From JASJAR01 sp039198225 (GTDB lineage Bacteria; Pseudomonadota; Alphaproteobacteria; Rhodobacterales; Rhodobacteraceae), in the NCBI GenBank assembly GCA_039198225.1, contig JBCCTQ010000015.1:34014-98013 (forward strand): a DNA stretch of 64,000 nt, in the 5' to 3' direction. The translations under genes were made by a program, and so were the position numbers. The notes below the pieces were generated by a model. That model was given only the letters and a program-made list of their open reading frames with translations. It did no database searches and had not been told where the DNA came from. The stretch's first letter is position 1. Each line of letters starts with the position of its first letter. Below, one piece after another: positions 31,307 to 39,196 of this stretch.

Positions 31307-32842
31307 ATGAACCAGCATTATAGCGACACCCGCAAGATCGACCCGTCCCGGACCCTGCCCGATGGCCGGCCCGCCGACCCGAATGCGATCGAGATTGGCC
31401 CGACCGCCCTCGCCATGGCCGAATGGCAATCGGCGGGGCTGGTTCTGCCCGACCTTCCGGACATGCGTCGTCTCCGCCATGTCCGCCTGACCGACCACGT
31501 GGTCGCCCGCGACTATGGCGGACTTTTGATGTTTGACCCCCTCAACATCCGCTACGCCACAGACAGCACCAATATGCAGCTTTGGAACACCCACAACCCC
31601 TTCCGGGCGGTGCTCCTTTGCGCCGACGGTTACATGGTGATCTGGGACTACAAACAGGCCCCGTTCTTGAGTTCCTTCAACCCGGCGGTCCGCGAAGCGA
31701 GGTCGGGGGCGGATTTCTTTTACTTCGACCGGGGCGACCGGGCGGGCCATGCTGCAAAGCTCTTTGCCGGTGAAGTGCTCGACCTGATCCGCGAACATGG
31801 CGGCGGCAATATGCGCCTCGCGGTCGACAAGGTGATGCTCCACGGGGTCCGCGCCCTCGAAGCCCGGGGCTTTGAGCTCATGGAAGGCGAGGAAGTGACC
31901 GAGAAGGCGCGCTCGATCAAAAATGCCGAAGAGATCCGGGCCATGCGCTGCGCCATGCATGCGTGCGAAACGGCGGTCGGCGAGATGGAAGTGGCGGCGC
32001 GGGCGGGCGTGCCCCATATGAGCGAAGACGACGTTTGGGCGGTGCTTCACGCCGAAAACATCCGCCGGGGCGGCGAGTGGATCGAGACTCGCCTTCTGAC
32101 CTCGGGGCCACGCACCAACCCCTGGTTTCAGGAATGCGGCCCCCGGATCGTTCAGAACAATGAAATTCTCGCCTTCGATACGGACCTCGTCGGGCCTTAC
32201 GGGATCTGCGCCGACATTTCTCGGACCTGGTGGATCGGCGATGCCCCGCCCCGGCCCGATATGGTCGATGCGATGCGCCACGCCCACGAGCATATCTTCA
32301 CCAATATGGAGATGCTCCGCCCCGGCGCGCATATGGAAGACCTCGTGTACCGCTGCCACAGGCTTCGCCCGGAATTCCAACGCCAGAAATACGGCTGCTT
32401 CATGCACGGGGTTGGCCTTTGCGATGAATGGCCGCTCTTTGCATACCCCGACCAGATGGTGCCCGGCGCATTCAACTACGAACTTGAAGCGGGCATGACA
32501 CTCTGTGTTGAAGCGCTGGTGAGCCCCGAAGGTGGGGATTTCTCGATCAAGCTCGAAGATCAGGTACTCATCACCGAGGACGGGTTCGAAAACCTCACCC
32601 GCTATCCGTTCGATCCGCGCCTGATGGGCGAGACTTCCTCGGGCGATGCACCACACGCCGGGAAGGCCCATGACTCGGGGTGGTTGAACGCCGCCGTCAC
32701 ATGGCGCCCTAGCGCGCCAAAACCTTCATCCCCCGTGTCAGCCCATCGAGCGTCATCGGCACCATGGCGTCCTTGGCGAGAATCTCGCGCACCATGGAGG
32801 TCGATTGGGTATAGCCCCAATAGCGCTCCTCGATCGGGTTGA
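31307..32842 (+). CDS. dddP: Dimethylsulfoniopropionate lyase DddP (M24 fold) with unusual C-terminal extension
   Basis: Cleaves DMSP to dimethyl sulfide and acrylate. The start MNQHYSDTRKIDPSR, the block NIRYATDSTNMQLWNTHNPF and VIWDYK match DddP of roseobacters closely. The M24 metal ligands are all present: D291 and D293 (FDTDLVG), D303 (CADISRTWW), H367 (MHGVGLCDEWP), E402 (VEALVSPEGG) and E417 (KLEDQVLITE). Each number is offset by four from the ligands I recall for the solved DddP structure. Known DddP ends near residue 441 here (FDPRLMG), but this frame runs 70 residues further, Ser/Pro/Arg-rich, overlapping the convergent VWA gene by 134 bases. A lost stop codon is likely. The flanking genes are not a classical ddd operon. 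Confidence 0.93.
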   Translation: MNQHYSDTRKIDPSRTLPDGRPADPNAIEIGPTALAMAEWQSAGLVLPDLPDMRRLRHVRLTDHVVARDYGGLLMFDPLNIRYATDSTNMQLWNTHNPFRAVLLCADGYMVIWDYKQAPFLSSFNPAVREARSGADFFYFDRGDRAGHAAKLFAGEVLDLIREHGGGNMRLAVDKVMLHGVRALEARGFELMEGEEVTEKARSIKNAEEIRAMRCAMHACETAVGEMEVAARAGVPHMSEDDVWAVLHAENIRRGGEWIETRLLTSGPRTNPWFQECGPRIVQNNEILAFDTDLVGPYGICADISRTWWIGDAPPRPDMVDAMRHAHEHIFTNMEMLRPGAHMEDLVYRCHRLRPEFQRQKYGCFMHGVGLCDEWPLFAYPDQMVPGAFNYELEAGMTLCVEALVSPEGGDFSIKLEDQVLITEDGFENLTRYPFDPRLMGETSSGDAPHAGKAHDSGWLNAAVTWRPSAPKPSSPVSAHRASSAPWRPWRESRAPWRSIGYSPNSAPRSG

Positions 32843-33896
32843 TCCAAAGATGACGGGGATAGTGCTCGGCCAGGCGCCCGAGCCAGACCGACCCTGCTTC
32901 TTCGTTCCAGTGTTCGTTCGCGCCACCCGCCATGGCGATCTCGTAGGGCGACATCGCCGCGTCTCCTACGAGGATCAGATGCCAATCGGGACCATATTTA
33001 TGGAGCACATCCCAGGTCGGCGTTTGCTCGGTCCAGCGGCGGCGATTGTCGCGCCAAAGCCCCTCATAGACGCAATTGTGGAAATAGAAGGTTTCGAGAT
33101 GGTGGAAGGCCGACTTCGCCGCCGAGAAGAGCTCTTCCATGAAGCGGATATGGGGATCCATCGACCCGCCAATGTCTAAAAACAGCAGCACCCGCGCCGC
33201 ATTCCGACGTTCGGGCCGGGTCTTGATGTCGAGATAGCCGTTGCGCGCCGTGCCCCGGATGGTCTCGGACAGGTCCAACTCTTCCAAGGCCCCGTCTCGC
33301 GCCCAACGCCGGAGGCGGCGGAGGGCGATTTGGATCGTCCGCGTGCCGATTTCGGTTTCGCCGTCGAGGTTTTTGAATTCGCGTTTGTCCCAAACCTTAA
33401 CCGCACGGCGGTGGCGCGAGCGCTCCTGACCGATGCGGACGCCTTCGGGATTGAAGCCATAGGTCCCGAAGGGCGAGGTGCCCGCGGTCCCGACCCATTT
33501 CGACCCGCCTTCGTGGCGCCCCTTTTGCTGAGACAGGCGCTGGCGAAGGGTCTCAATCAGCTCTTCGAACCCGCCCATGGCCTCGATCTCAGCCTTTTCG
33601 GCATCGGTGAGGTGTTTTTCCGCCTGCTTTTCGAGCCAATCGGCAGGAAGATCGAGGGCGGCGAGAACGTCATCAACGTTGAGATGTTCGAGCCCTTGGA
33701 AAGCTTCTGCGAACGCCCGGTCGAACCGGTCGAGATGGGTCTCGGATTTGACCATCGCGGTCCGAGCCAGGCGGTAGAACGCATCGACGTCGTAGGTGGC
33801 GAGGCCCGTCTGAAGAAGGCCGAGGAAATCGAGAAACTCCCGGAGCGACACCGGCACCGCATGGCGCCGGAGCGTGGCAAAGAAGGGCACGAACAT
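32709..33896 (-). CDS. VWA-domain protein (CoxE-like), probable MoxR partner
   Basis: 395 residues. An N-terminal helical part (FATLRRHAVPVSLREFLDFL, FYRLARTAMVKSETHLDRFD) precedes a linker KGRHEGGSKWVGTAGTSPFG. The VWA domain at about 225-395 has the MIDAS-like AARVLLFLDIGGSMDPHIRF (DxGxS instead of DxSxS), SAAKSAFHHLETFYFHNCVY and LILVGDAAMSPYEI. This arrangement is typical of MoxR-associated CoxE/VWA proteins that help assemble metal or cofactor centres. The MoxR ATPase most like its partner is 20 kb away (53678-54523). The last 134 bases are antisense to the dddP extension. Confidence 0.88.
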   Translation of the reverse strand: MFVPFFATLRRHAVPVSLREFLDFLGLLQTGLATYDVDAFYRLARTAMVKSETHLDRFDRAFAEAFQGLEHLNVDDVLAALDLPADWLEKQAEKHLTDAEKAEIEAMGGFEELIETLRQRLSQQKGRHEGGSKWVGTAGTSPFGTYGFNPEGVRIGQERSRHRRAVKVWDKREFKNLDGETEIGTRTIQIALRRLRRWARDGALEELDLSETIRGTARNGYLDIKTRPERRNAARVLLFLDIGGSMDPHIRFMEELFSAAKSAFHHLETFYFHNCVYEGLWRDNRRRWTEQTPTWDVLHKYGPDWHLILVGDAAMSPYEIAMAGGANEHWNEEAGSVWLGRLAEHYPRHLWINPIEERYWGYTQSTSMVREILAKDAMVPMTLDGLTRGMKVLAR

Positions 33897-34016
33897 AATT
33901 GGACAGTGCCGGAAGGACGCGCGCGAGAAAAGCCCGCCTAGGGCAAGCTCGGTCTCGGCGCTTGTGCCCCATCGCCCTCCGGGCGAAGATATCCACTGAA
34001 CGGCAATCGGTGAGCC

Positions 34017-35795
34017 ATGCCCAGCCTAGAATTCGCGCCCATGACCGAGGCGGTGCTGACCTTGGCGGTGGTCGCTCTGATGTTCGTTCTGTTCCTCCGC
34101 GAGCGCTATCCGGCCGAAGTCGTCGCCATAGGCGGGGTCGCCCTGCTCTTGGTTTTAGGTCTTTTGCCTTACGACAACGCTTTGGCCGTCCTCTCAAACC
34201 CGGCCCCTTGGACCATCGCGGCCATGTTCATCGTTATGGGCGCGCTGGTGCGCACCGGGGCCCTCATCGCCTTTATCGGCAGAACCGAGGGGCTTGCGTC
34301 GACGCGACCCAAAACAGCGATGGCGAGCCTCATTGGGTTTGTGGTCATCTCCTCGGCGGTCGTGTCGAACACGCCGGTCGTGGTCGTGATGATCCCGGTC
34401 TTTGTGCAATTGGCGCGGAAACTTGGGCTTTCTGCCTCAAAACTCCTGATCCCGCTGTCCTATGCGGCGATCCTTGGCGGAACCCTCACACTCATCGGCA
34501 CGTCTACCAATCTCCTTGTCGACGGGGTCGCGCGCTCCTCGGGTCTGGCACCTTTCACGATATTTGAAGTGACGCCCCTGGCGGCGATCCTTGTGGCCTG
34601 GGGCCTCTTCTACCTCGCCATCATCGCGCCCCGGATCCTCCCCGACCGGGCCTCCATGGCCTCTCTGCTGTCAGACCGATCAAAAATGCGGTTCTTCACC
34701 GAGGTTGCGATCCCCGAAGGCAGCGAACTCATTGGCGCCGACGTCACCGAGATCGACCTCTTCCGCCGGGAGAATGTGCGCCTCATCGATGTTCTGAGGG
34801 GGGATGCGTCGCTTCGGCGCAACCTCAAAGGGGTCACGGTGGAGGCCGGCGACCGGGTGGTCCTCCGCACTGAAATGGCCGAACTTTTGGGGCTCCGGGA
34901 CGACAAGAACCTCCGAGCGGTCGACCGACTTTCTTCCGTGCGCACGGCGACCGTCGAGGTGCTTATTACGCCAGGGGCCCGCATGGTGGGTCGGTCTTTG
35001 GGTAATCTCCGGCTCCGGCGCCGCTACGGCGTCTATCCTCTGGCTGTCCATCGCAGGTCGGAGAATATCGGCGCGCAGCTCGACGATGTGGTGGTGGCGG
35101 TAGGCGATACGCTCCTCCTTGAAGGCGCACCGGAAGACATCCAACGCCTGGCGGTTGATATGGACTTGGTCGATGTCGCCCAGCCGACCGAGCGGGCCTA
35201 TCGACGGTCTCACGGCCCCATCGCTTTGGCCGCACTCGTCGGGATTGTCGGCCTCGCCGCCCTCGGCGTCGCACCGATCCTCTTACTGTCGATCCTCGCG
35301 GTGGCTCTTGTTCTCTTGACCCGCTGCATCGATGCCGAAGAGGCCTTCCAGATGATTGACGGTCGGCTCCTGGCGTTGATTTTTGCCATGCTCGCCGTCG
35401 GTGCGGCCCTCGAAGCTTCCGGCGCAGTCAGCCTCGTCGTCGACGCCCTCGCGCCTTTGCTTGCTGGTCTGCCGCCCTTCTTCCTGGTTTGGTCGATTTA
35501 TCTCATGACGTCGGTTTTAACCGAAATGGTCTCGAACAATGCGGTCGCGGTCGTGGTGACCCCAATCACGATCGCCCTCGCCGATGCGGTGGGCGTCGAT
35601 GCAAGGCCCTTGGTCGTGGCGGTGATGTTGGCGGCCTCTGCGAGCTTTGCGACGCCCATCGGCTATCAAACCAATATGATGGTCTACGGGCCCGGTGGCT
35701 ACCGGTTCACCGATTTCCTCAAGGTCGGTATCCCGCTCAATCTCAGCGTAGGGCTCCTCGCCTCTGCCATCATCCCTTTGATCTGGCCGCTTTAA
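34017..35795 (+). CDS. SLC13-type permease with two TrkA-C domains
   Basis: 592 residues; a DASS-like sodium/anion symporter with a cytosolic insertion. N-terminal helices (EAVLTLAVVALMFVLFLRER, VVAIGGVALLLVLGLLPYDN) and the re-entrant motif SAVVSNTPVVVVMIPVFVQL, GTLTLIGTSTNLLVDG are followed at about 215-375 by two TrkA-C (RCK_C) units (SELIGADVTEIDLFRRENVR and RMVGRSLGNLRLRRRYGVYP). The second half has SNNAVAVVVTPITIALADAV and SFATPIGYQTNMMVYGPGGY with the paired SNT-type signature. Substrates of relatives include sulfate, di- or tricarboxylates. The actual substrate is not deducible. Confidence 0.85.
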   Translation: MPSLEFAPMTEAVLTLAVVALMFVLFLRERYPAEVVAIGGVALLLVLGLLPYDNALAVLSNPAPWTIAAMFIVMGALVRTGALIAFIGRTEGLASTRPKTAMASLIGFVVISSAVVSNTPVVVVMIPVFVQLARKLGLSASKLLIPLSYAAILGGTLTLIGTSTNLLVDGVARSSGLAPFTIFEVTPLAAILVAWGLFYLAIIAPRILPDRASMASLLSDRSKMRFFTEVAIPEGSELIGADVTEIDLFRRENVRLIDVLRGDASLRRNLKGVTVEAGDRVVLRTEMAELLGLRDDKNLRAVDRLSSVRTATVEVLITPGARMVGRSLGNLRLRRRYGVYPLAVHRRSENIGAQLDDVVVAVGDTLLLEGAPEDIQRLAVDMDLVDVAQPTERAYRRSHGPIALAALVGIVGLAALGVAPILLLSILAVALVLLTRCIDAEEAFQMIDGRLLALIFAMLAVGAALEASGAVSLVVDALAPLLAGLPPFFLVWSIYLMTSVLTEMVSNNAVAVVVTPITIALADAVGVDARPLVVAVMLAASASFATPIGYQTNMMVYGPGGYRFTDFLKVGIPLNLSVGLLASAIIPLIWPL

Positions 35796-35805
35796 TTGGT
35801 CCAAG

Positions 35806-35841
35806 GCCTCCGGCGGGAGTATTTTGGCCAGGATGAAGCCC
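35806..35841 (+). repeat. Rhodobacterales intergenic element, copy 2
   Basis: GCCTCCGGCGGGAGTATTTT then GGCCAGGATGAAGCCC, 11 bases after the permease stop. CTCC-GGCG-GGAG forms a stem followed by TATTTT, so it may act as the terminator of the permease gene. Confidence 0.75.
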
Positions 35842-35945
35842 CTTCGCCTTCATCTCTTTCCAAATACGCAGACGTCCTTGGCTCCGCCGATAGGCTGGGC
35901 GCCAACAAAACATGAAATGAACCGAAGGTTCGCCGTTTGATAGGG

Positions 35946-36557
35946 CTATGCGCCGAATGCGAGGATGGCGGCAAGAACGAGGAGCAAGAGCCCCACCCCC
36001 GCGTCAAGCGCACGCCACGCCCGCGGGCTCCGGAACGCAGGGGCAAGGCGGCGGGCGCCGTAGCCCAAGGAAAAGAAGAATACGAAAGATGCCGTCACAG
36101 CGCCGGCTCCAAAGGCTAGGCGCCCTTCGCCGAGGCTCACCGCGACCGAGCCCACGAGGACCAGCGTGTCGAGATAGACATGGGGGTTGAGCCATGTGAA
36201 GGCGAGCGACGTCAGGACAGCCCGGAAAACGCTTTGGGTGACGTCCCCTTCGTCCCCCATGGCCTGACCGCCTTGCCAAGCTGAGCGAAGGCTCATGACG
36301 CCGTAAACGAGGAGAAACGCTGCCCCGCCCCAGCGAAACACCGGCGTGATCCAGGGTGCGGCCTCGGCGATCCGGCCAAAGCCCGCCACCCCCACAGCGA
36401 TCAATATCGCATCCGACACCGCACATGTGAGGCAAACTGCGAAAACATGCGCGTTCCGGAGCCCCTGGCGGATGACGAACGCATTCTGAGCCCCGATCGC
36501 CAGGATCAGGCTGAACCCCAGAAGAAACCCTTTGATGAATGCCGCCATTGCCCTCAT
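35946..36557 (-). CDS. LysE/ArgO-family amino acid exporter
   Basis: 203 residues from the ATG at 36557 (GGAG four bases upstream; an ATG at 36587 would add 10 residues). It begins MRAMAAFIKGFLLGFSLILA followed by IGAQNAFVIRQGLRNAHVFA, the strongly conserved LysE/ArgO start. Six helices follow, including AVSDAILIAVGVAGFGRIAE and AVLTSLAFTWLNPHVYLDTL, VLVGSVA. ArgO exports arginine or lysine and relieves canavanine or dipeptide stress; the substrate is inferred from the family. The 'cuckoo'-type small RNA lies about 80 bases upstream on the same strand. Confidence 0.9.
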   Translation of the reverse strand: MRAMAAFIKGFLLGFSLILAIGAQNAFVIRQGLRNAHVFAVCLTCAVSDAILIAVGVAGFGRIAEAAPWITPVFRWGGAAFLLVYGVMSLRSAWQGGQAMGDEGDVTQSVFRAVLTSLAFTWLNPHVYLDTLVLVGSVAVSLGEGRLAFGAGAVTASFVFFFSLGYGARRLAPAFRSPRAWRALDAGVGLLLLVLAAILAFGA

Positions 36558-36640
36558 TGCGCTCCGTGGCCCCGGCTCTTCGGCCAAGCCAAACGCCTGA
36601 GTTCAATGCGACAATCGGATGCGGATCTTGGCGAAGTAGT

Positions 36641-36738
36641 GCGGTGGCGCCAGGGAGGAGGAAGGCGCCACCGCGTTCTACAGGAACCCAGGGAGGAGGA
36701 AGGGTGCCTGATCTCTTATGGAGGTTTTACCTCGCGTT
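36641..36738 (-). ncRNA. Small RNA of the cuckoo (CcsR/alpha-r14) type
   Basis: On the minus strand two stem-loops carry the same 12-base loop UUCCUCCUCCCU. Stem 1 is CAGGCACCC/GGGUUCCUG (36681-36710, one mismatch). Stem 2 is GCGGUGGCGCC/GGCGCCACCGC (36641-36674, 11 perfect pairs). Two hairpins exposing CCUCCUCCC, an anti-Shine-Dalgarno motif, define the cuckoo RNA family of alphaproteobacteria (CcsR in Rhodobacter, alpha-r14 in Sinorhizobium). A small hairpin GAGGU-AAA-ACCUC (36721-36733) precedes them. TTGTGC and TATGCT 16 bases apart provide a promoter candidate, which sets the 5' end near 36738. The 3' end is uncertain because no U-tract follows stem 2. The known relatives act on SD-like targets under stress. 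Confidence 0.75.
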
Positions 36739-36744
36739 GACGAC

Positions 36745-36772
36745 AGCATAGCGTCTTTCTGCGCTCGCACAA
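36745..36772 (-). promoter_or_regulatory. Candidate promoter of the cuckoo-like sRNA
   Basis: On the minus strand, TTGTGC (36767-36772) and TATGCT (36745-36750) with a 16-base spacer, close to the sigma-70 consensus. The predicted start falls just upstream of the first hairpins. Confidence 0.45.
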
Positions 36773-36930
36773 AGTCCCAAGGCGCGCAATGCTGCCATGC
36801 AGCAAGTGCATGCATCGTCACGAAAATTTGGTGCACACCCTTGTCCAGAGACGATTTTGAGGCGGATTGTTGTGACGAATGCGCTAAATTTTATTCACAC
36901 GCGTAAAAAAATCCGGCACGGCTGAAATCT

Positions 36931-38043
36931 ATGGGACTCTCACGCGACGCAATCCTTGACAGGCTTCGGACCGTCGACAGCGGCGACGGACGGGACCTTG
37001 TTGCCCGCGACATGGTCCGGGCCCTCGCGGTGGACGGTGATTCGGTGCGTTTCGTTATCGAAGCCGATGACAATATTGCGGCCCGCGACCTTGAACCGGC
37101 CCGGGCCGCGGCTGAAGCCGCGATAGCTGCGATGGAAGGGGTCGCCAAGGTCACCGCGGTTCTGACGGCGCCAAGTAGGTCTCCCCAACGCCGTCCCCCA
37201 CCGCCGCCTCCGCCGGAATTTCGGGAAAAAGCACCGCCGCAGGTCAAAATTGGCCGCCACCCCAAACCCCAGGCGCAGGGGCGCCAAAAGGTAAGCGGCG
37301 TCGATCGCATCTTGGCCATCGGATCAGGCAAAGGCGGGGTCGGAAAATCAACCGTCACCTCGAACCTCGCAGTGGCCCTGGCCAAGGCCGGACGACGGGT
37401 TGGGCTTCTCGACGCGGATGTCTACGGCCCATCCCAGCCTCGGATGATGGGCATCACCGACAGCCTCTCCTCGCCCGACGGCAAGGTCATCACACCGCTG
37501 AAAGCCTACGGCGTCACGGTCATGTCCATCGGGTTCATGCTTGCCGACGACAAGGCGGTGATCTGGCGCGGCCCGATGCTCATCGGGTCGCTCCAGCAAA
37601 TGCTGACCCAGGTAGAGTGGGGCCGGCTCGATGTGCTCCTTGTCGATCTGCCACCGGGCACCGGCGATGTTGCGATGACGCTCTGCCAACGCACAGCGGT
37701 GACCGGCGCAATTGTGGTCTCAACGCCCCAGGACGTCGCCCTCCTCGATGCGCGAAAGGCGCTCAACATGTTTGAGGTTTTGAAGACGCCGGTCCTCGGC
37801 CTGATTGAAAACATGTCGATCTATTGCTGTCCCCAATGCGGACATGAGGAGCATATCTTTGGGGAGGGCGGGGTTAAGGCCGAGGCCGAACGGCTGGGCG
37901 TTCCATTGCTCGGGAGCCTCCCACTGGCCCTTTCGGTGCGCCAAGCGGGCGACGCAGGCACACCGATTGCCTTGGGCGACGGACCCGAAGCGGACGCTTT
38001 CGATCACCTGGCCCAGCACCTTATCGGCGGCGGGATGGCCTAG
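36931..38043 (+). CDS. Mrp/ApbC-type iron-sulfur cluster carrier ATPase
   Basis: 370 residues. The N-terminal MIP18-like domain (LSRDAILDRLRTVDSGDGRD, LVARDMV) is joined by a Pro-rich linker (RRPPPPPPPEF) to a P-loop ATPase. Deviant Walker A is LAIGSGKGGVGKSTVTSNLA (about residue 130), followed by LDADVYGPSQPRMMG, VLLVDLPPGTGDVAMTLCQR and the cluster-binding CPQC motif in MSIYCCPQCGHEEHIFGEGG. It transfers Fe-S clusters to apoproteins in the cytoplasm. The name used in databases is mrp or apbC. It ends 630 bases before mraZ; an operon link to the dcw genes is unlikely. Confidence 0.93.
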   Translation: MGLSRDAILDRLRTVDSGDGRDLVARDMVRALAVDGDSVRFVIEADDNIAARDLEPARAAAEAAIAAMEGVAKVTAVLTAPSRSPQRRPPPPPPPEFREKAPPQVKIGRHPKPQAQGRQKVSGVDRILAIGSGKGGVGKSTVTSNLAVALAKAGRRVGLLDADVYGPSQPRMMGITDSLSSPDGKVITPLKAYGVTVMSIGFMLADDKAVIWRGPMLIGSLQQMLTQVEWGRLDVLLVDLPPGTGDVAMTLCQRTAVTGAIVVSTPQDVALLDARKALNMFEVLKTPVLGLIENMSIYCCPQCGHEEHIFGEGGVKAEAERLGVPLLGSLPLALSVRQAGDAGTPIALGDGPEADAFDHLAQHLIGGGMA

Positions 38044-38056
38044 CCCAACGCCGATT

Positions 38057-38351
38057 TGGGAAGGCATGGGAAACGGCGAATCAACGGGCCAAATACACCG
38101 TTCGGCGTCGGCTGGAGCGCCGAAATTCCGGTAATACCCTCCATTTTAGGTATGGCTAGCCAAAGCTTCCGGGAATTGATGGGAATTTTTCCGCCGACAT
38201 GCGGATACCATATATTGTTATGCAATATGTCAAATTATCAACATGTGCCGGAAACGCGGAAATCGCGTGAAGGTTGCGCGCTGGATCAGTCACTAGGAAC
38301 CACTTATTCCCATAATTTTCCTTGCTGACCATGTTTTCCCAAGTTATCCCT
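38057..38351. promoter_or_regulatory. TGGGA boxes at 10-bp spacing, candidate MraZ sites
   Basis: TGGGA-N5-TGGGA at 38057-38071 and CGGGA-N5-TGGGA at 38170-38184 on the plus strand; AGGGA-N5-TGGGA at 38351-38337 and TGGGA at 38322-38318 on the minus strand. MraZ of E. coli binds TGGGN repeats separated by 5 bases upstream of its own gene. The spacing is identical here, but the distance to mraZ (330-620 bases) is larger than usual. Confidence 0.35.
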
Positions 38352-38513
38352 TCTACATCGGAAAGAGGGACGGGGCACCAAGACCCCACCTGAAGAATAA
38401 GAGCAGGTTTCATACAGGCACCCATTTCCGAAAGACGAGATCCGGCGCGCGGGCGAGCAGACATCCCCCCAGGTGGCGCGCGCAGCTGGACTGCCCGGAA
38501 ACGGGACGAGGGC

Positions 38514-38547
38514 GGCGGGTTGAGCAATGGCAGCAGCTCAACCCGCC
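38514..38547 (+). terminator. Perfect 12-bp hairpin upstream of mraZ
   Basis: GGCGGGTTGAGC / GCTCAACCCGCC with a 10-base loop, followed by GTTTCCGTTT. It could end transcripts arriving from upstream or attenuate the mraZ operon. The start of mraZ is 130 bases further. Confidence 0.55.
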
Positions 38548-38677
38548 GTTTCCGTTTCAGGGACCGAAATCGCTGTCAGCGGATCGCAGGCAAAGGGCCA
38601 GCGCATCGCACGGCACCGAATTTGGGGGAATGCGGCGGGCCCACGCGCCCGCGGGGACATAAAGGAGCCGCGAGATC

Positions 38678-39196
38678 GTGGTTCGAAGGTTTAGAGGCGA
38701 GTTCGACCAGAAGGTCGACGGCAAGGGGCGCATGTCGATCCCGGCCTCTTTCCGTCGTGTGCTTGAACAGGGCGATCCTAATTGGAGCTCGGGCGGCGAC
38801 CCCGAAATCGTGATCGTTTACGGCGACAGCCGACGGCAATATCTTGAATGTTATACGGTGGATGCGGCCAACGAGGTCGACGCTCAAATCGCGGAACTCC
38901 CGCGCGGTTCGATGGAACGGCGCATGCTTGAGCGGCTTTTCAACGGCCAGTCGCTCGCCACCAGCATCGACAATACCGGGCGGATCGTCCTGCCCCAGAA
39001 ACTTCGTGACAAAATCGGGATTGGGCTGAACTCCGAGGTCTATATGCTCGCGACCGGCGACACGTTCCAGATCTGGAACCCCAAGACCTTTAGCGCCACC
39101 GAAGACGCCAAGACCGAAGCCTGGCTCGACGATCAGCCGGAAGACTTTGACCTTCTCACCCTTCTCGACCGCCGGCACCCGGAGCCTCGGCAGTGA
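38678..39196 (+). CDS. mraZ: Division/cell-wall cluster regulator MraZ
   Basis: 172 residues from a GTG preceded by AAAGGAG. Two AbrB-like SpoVT repeats are visible: FRGEFDQKVDGKGRMSIPAS and FNGQSLATSIDNTGRIVLPQ with KLRDKIGI. MraZ is a DNA-binding ring protein that represses its own promoter and affects RsmH levels. It has the longer C-terminal tail usual for alphaproteobacteria (TEAWLDDQPEDFDLLTLLDR). Its stop overlaps the rsmH GTG by four bases (GTGA). First gene of the mraZ-mraY run. Confidence 0.95.
   Translation: MVRRFRGEFDQKVDGKGRMSIPASFRRVLEQGDPNWSSGGDPEIVIVYGDSRRQYLECYTVDAANEVDAQIAELPRGSMERRMLERLFNGQSLATSIDNTGRIVLPQKLRDKIGIGLNSEVYMLATGDTFQIWNPKTFSATEDAKTEAWLDDQPEDFDLLTLLDRRHPEPRQ

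Larger units (their letters stand above)
36558..36930. other. Divergent region between argO-like gene and mrp, containing the sRNA
   Basis: 373 bases without a protein gene. The part 36630-36740 holds the cuckoo-like sRNA on the minus strand. The remainder is AT-rich towards mrp (36870-36915), a plausible mrp promoter. Another small dyad TGCTGC-CAT-GCAGCA is at about 36800. Confidence 0.5.
38044..38677. other. Long upstream region of mraZ with TGGGA repeats and AT-rich island
   Basis: 634 bases with no convincing protein gene. It contains an AT-rich island (about 38150-38350) with the dyad ATATTG-TTATG-CAATAT at 38212-38228, several TGGGA boxes at 10-base spacing (listed separately), and a 12-bp perfect hairpin at 38514-38547. 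It probably carries the promoter and control sites of the dcw operon. Confidence 0.55.

Noticed and set aside
31208..32671. 487-codon minus-strand ORF opposite dddP
   Set aside because: Antisense shadow of a gene identified by all metal ligands; His/Pro/Arg-rich without any family pattern.
36640..36710. Plus-strand reading of the GGAGGAGG repeats as two Shine-Dalgarno sites
   Set aside because: No start codons with open frames follow at proper distance; the minus-strand hairpin interpretation accounts for both repeats and their flanking stems.
36712..36840. 44-codon minus-strand ORF running into the cuckoo-like sRNA
   Set aside because: It has no ribosome site and ends inside the conserved loops; an RNA gene fits the repeated loops better. 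It does not resemble DUF1127.
38229..38350. DnaA-box-like TTATCAACA, TTATTCCCA and TTATCCCTT as an origin of replication
   Set aside because: Each departs from TTATCCACA, there are few of them, and no dnaA, dnaN or parAB genes are nearby.
38056..38527. Overlapping ORFs on both strands upstream of mraZ (90 and 123 codons)
   Set aside because: No ribosome site, atypical composition and no family; the area is better explained as regulatory DNA.
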